Below are positions 62,744 through 64,000 of a stretch of 64,000 bases of DNA, piece after piece. A model generated the notes under the pieces. That model was given only the letters and a program-made list of their open reading frames with translations. It was not told where the DNA came from and searched no databases. Within the stretch, counting starts at the first letter, position 1; every line of letters starts with the position of its first letter. Made by a program: the position numbers and the translations under genes. The stretch lies in the NCBI GenBank assembly GCA_963969595.1, contig OZ018408.1:19837823-19901822 (forward strand). The letters run 5' to 3'. The stretch is from Neckera pumila. Its lineage: Eukaryota > Streptophyta > Bryopsida > Hypnales > Neckeraceae.

Positions 62744-63519
62744 CATCTTCAAAATCAACATGTATGTATGCTGAAGATATGATTTTAGTACATCTACCAT
62801 TCTACCAAAAAAAATTTGACCCTTCAAAACTTTTGCATATAGTATCCAAAATTCAAGTGTTGTATTCTTTGGTGCTTTGGAACCTCCTTTCAATTGCCAA
62901 TAAGAAAATATGAAAATTTGAACAATTTATTAATAGTAACTAGGCACAATAGCAAAAAGTGGTAGGTTTGGGGGATACCAACCTTAAACATTAGTATAAT
63001 AAGAACGGCAAATCTATGGGACTCTTTTCCAAGAGTTGTTCTAGTAGTTGTAGTACCAAAATACAAAATTTGTATAGTTAATAAAAGTGAATTTAAGATA
63101 ATAATAAAACATTATCCCAATAAATGAATCTGAAATAAATTTACTGAAATGATGTATGCAAAAGATAAAAATCTATTTCAATTGCCCTTCTATGAGTGAT
63201 TTTTTTCATTTTCTTACAATGGGATAATTAAAAATTTTGTATATAAAATGTAAACATATATAGTGGGAATTTAGAATGCCATTGGTATTTGGTAGGTAAT
63301 ATATAAATGAAGTCAAGAAGTGCGAAAGTTTGAATAGTTTGAAAATTTGAGTATGAAATGGAATCTAACATAATTAGAAGAAATTTGGGCCCTGTAGAGG
63401 ACTGTTTGACTTTCAACAGATGTGCAAATCCAGAGCAAAAAAATCCTTCTTTTTTTTATAAATATTTTTTAGTTCCCAATATTGCGTGGTTCACACTGTG
63501 ATCACATTTTTGGAAAAAA

Positions 63520-63550
63520 TTATTATTATTATTATTATTATTATTATTTT
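63520..63550 (+). repeat. (TTA)n microsatellite, about 10 units
   Basis: A pure TTA tract within AT-rich intergenic sequence. The surrounding 62744-63866 holds no gene that I can support. Confidence 0.85.
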
Positions 63551-63866
63551 CTATAATTGCACATTTTATTGTAGTAAAACAGTCCTCCGCAAAGACCAGA
63601 TTTCTTCAAATGATTTGTGTGAACTTTTGAACAAAATCTAAATGAAAGCCAAATGAAAGTTGGATGAATGTTGGATGAATGTTAAATATAAACACCTCTA
63701 GAATTCTTATAATTTACATACTATGAACTACCATATTATTGTAAGTTAAAGATTTTGAATTCCAATCATTTTTCTCCCAATATCCATGGCAATAAAAACT
63801 AAATTGGACAAACTTTTGTTGTATTTGTTCTTAAACAATGTTTTAAATGGCACATAGCATTTACTC

Positions 63867-64000
63867 TTAAATTTTAAAGTCCCATTATCCCCTTGGGGGA
63901 CAAAATGGATTTTGAAAAGTTCCTATGGGTTCAATTTTTTATTTTATGATGAAACTTTTGAAACTTTCTCATAAGATAGAAAAATTTATTAGCTTTCTAC
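63867..64000 (+). mobile_element. TTAA element family B, copy B6 (runs off the window)
   Basis: It starts TTAAATTTTAAAGTCCC with a mutated terminus. It then has the family B CTTGGGGGACAAAATGG block, GAAACTTTCTCATAAGATAG and a TTAGCTTTC block as in B4. The right part lies outside the window. Confidence 0.75.

Overview
This window is nuclear DNA of a land plant. Five protein genes or gene remnants have GT-AG introns and plant-type products: a galectin-domain hydroxyproline O-galactosyltransferase, a small COX7C-like respiratory protein, a disrupted inositol polyphosphate multikinase, a multi-exon gene I cannot name with a decayed tandem copy, and a DREB-like AP2/ERF factor. Long AT-rich intergenic stretches are built mostly from short non-autonomous DNA transposons, with no recognisable LTR-retrotransposon ORF. 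I cannot assign the lineage. An intron-bearing IPK2 and an intron inside the AP2 domain point away from the gene structures usual in model angiosperms, but a Stowaway-like TIR is also present.

Layout. 1-4.9 kb: a complete seven-exon galactosyltransferase gene (minus strand) with its repeat-rich upstream region. 5-17.3 kb: a repeat island holding the first elements bounded by TTAA and CCCCTAAA inverted ends, a ~200 bp tandem repeat and fold-back elements. 17.5-18.6 kb: a two-exon COX7C-like gene with a telo-box promoter motif. 19-34 kb: gene-poor DNA with one coding-like remnant near 22.6-23.3 kb, ending in a three-layer nest (CACTA-like element inside a TTAA element inside a second TTAA element). 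34.7-46.1 kb: disrupted IPK2 (plus strand) converging on an unidentified multi-exon gene (minus strand), whose 3-3.5 kb 5' part is tandemly duplicated and decayed upstream. 46.4-54.7 kb: a second transposon nest, including a TTAA element inside a TTAA element and another inside a Stowaway-like element, then a second CACTA-like element. 57.9-59.1 kb: two-exon AP2/ERF gene with a 137 bp tandem repeat in its intron. 60-64 kb: dispersed repeats and the start of another TTAA element.

The genes show no sign of acting in one pathway; this is ordinary plant gene order between repeats. The most noteworthy signal is the group of about a dozen TTAA-flanked elements (families A, B and C, about 640-930 bp). 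They share a terminal CCCCTAAA motif, target TTAA precisely, nest in one another and have no coding capacity. The ends and target site resemble piggyBac (or Sola3-type) transposons, which are seldom described in land plants. No transposase is visible in the window.
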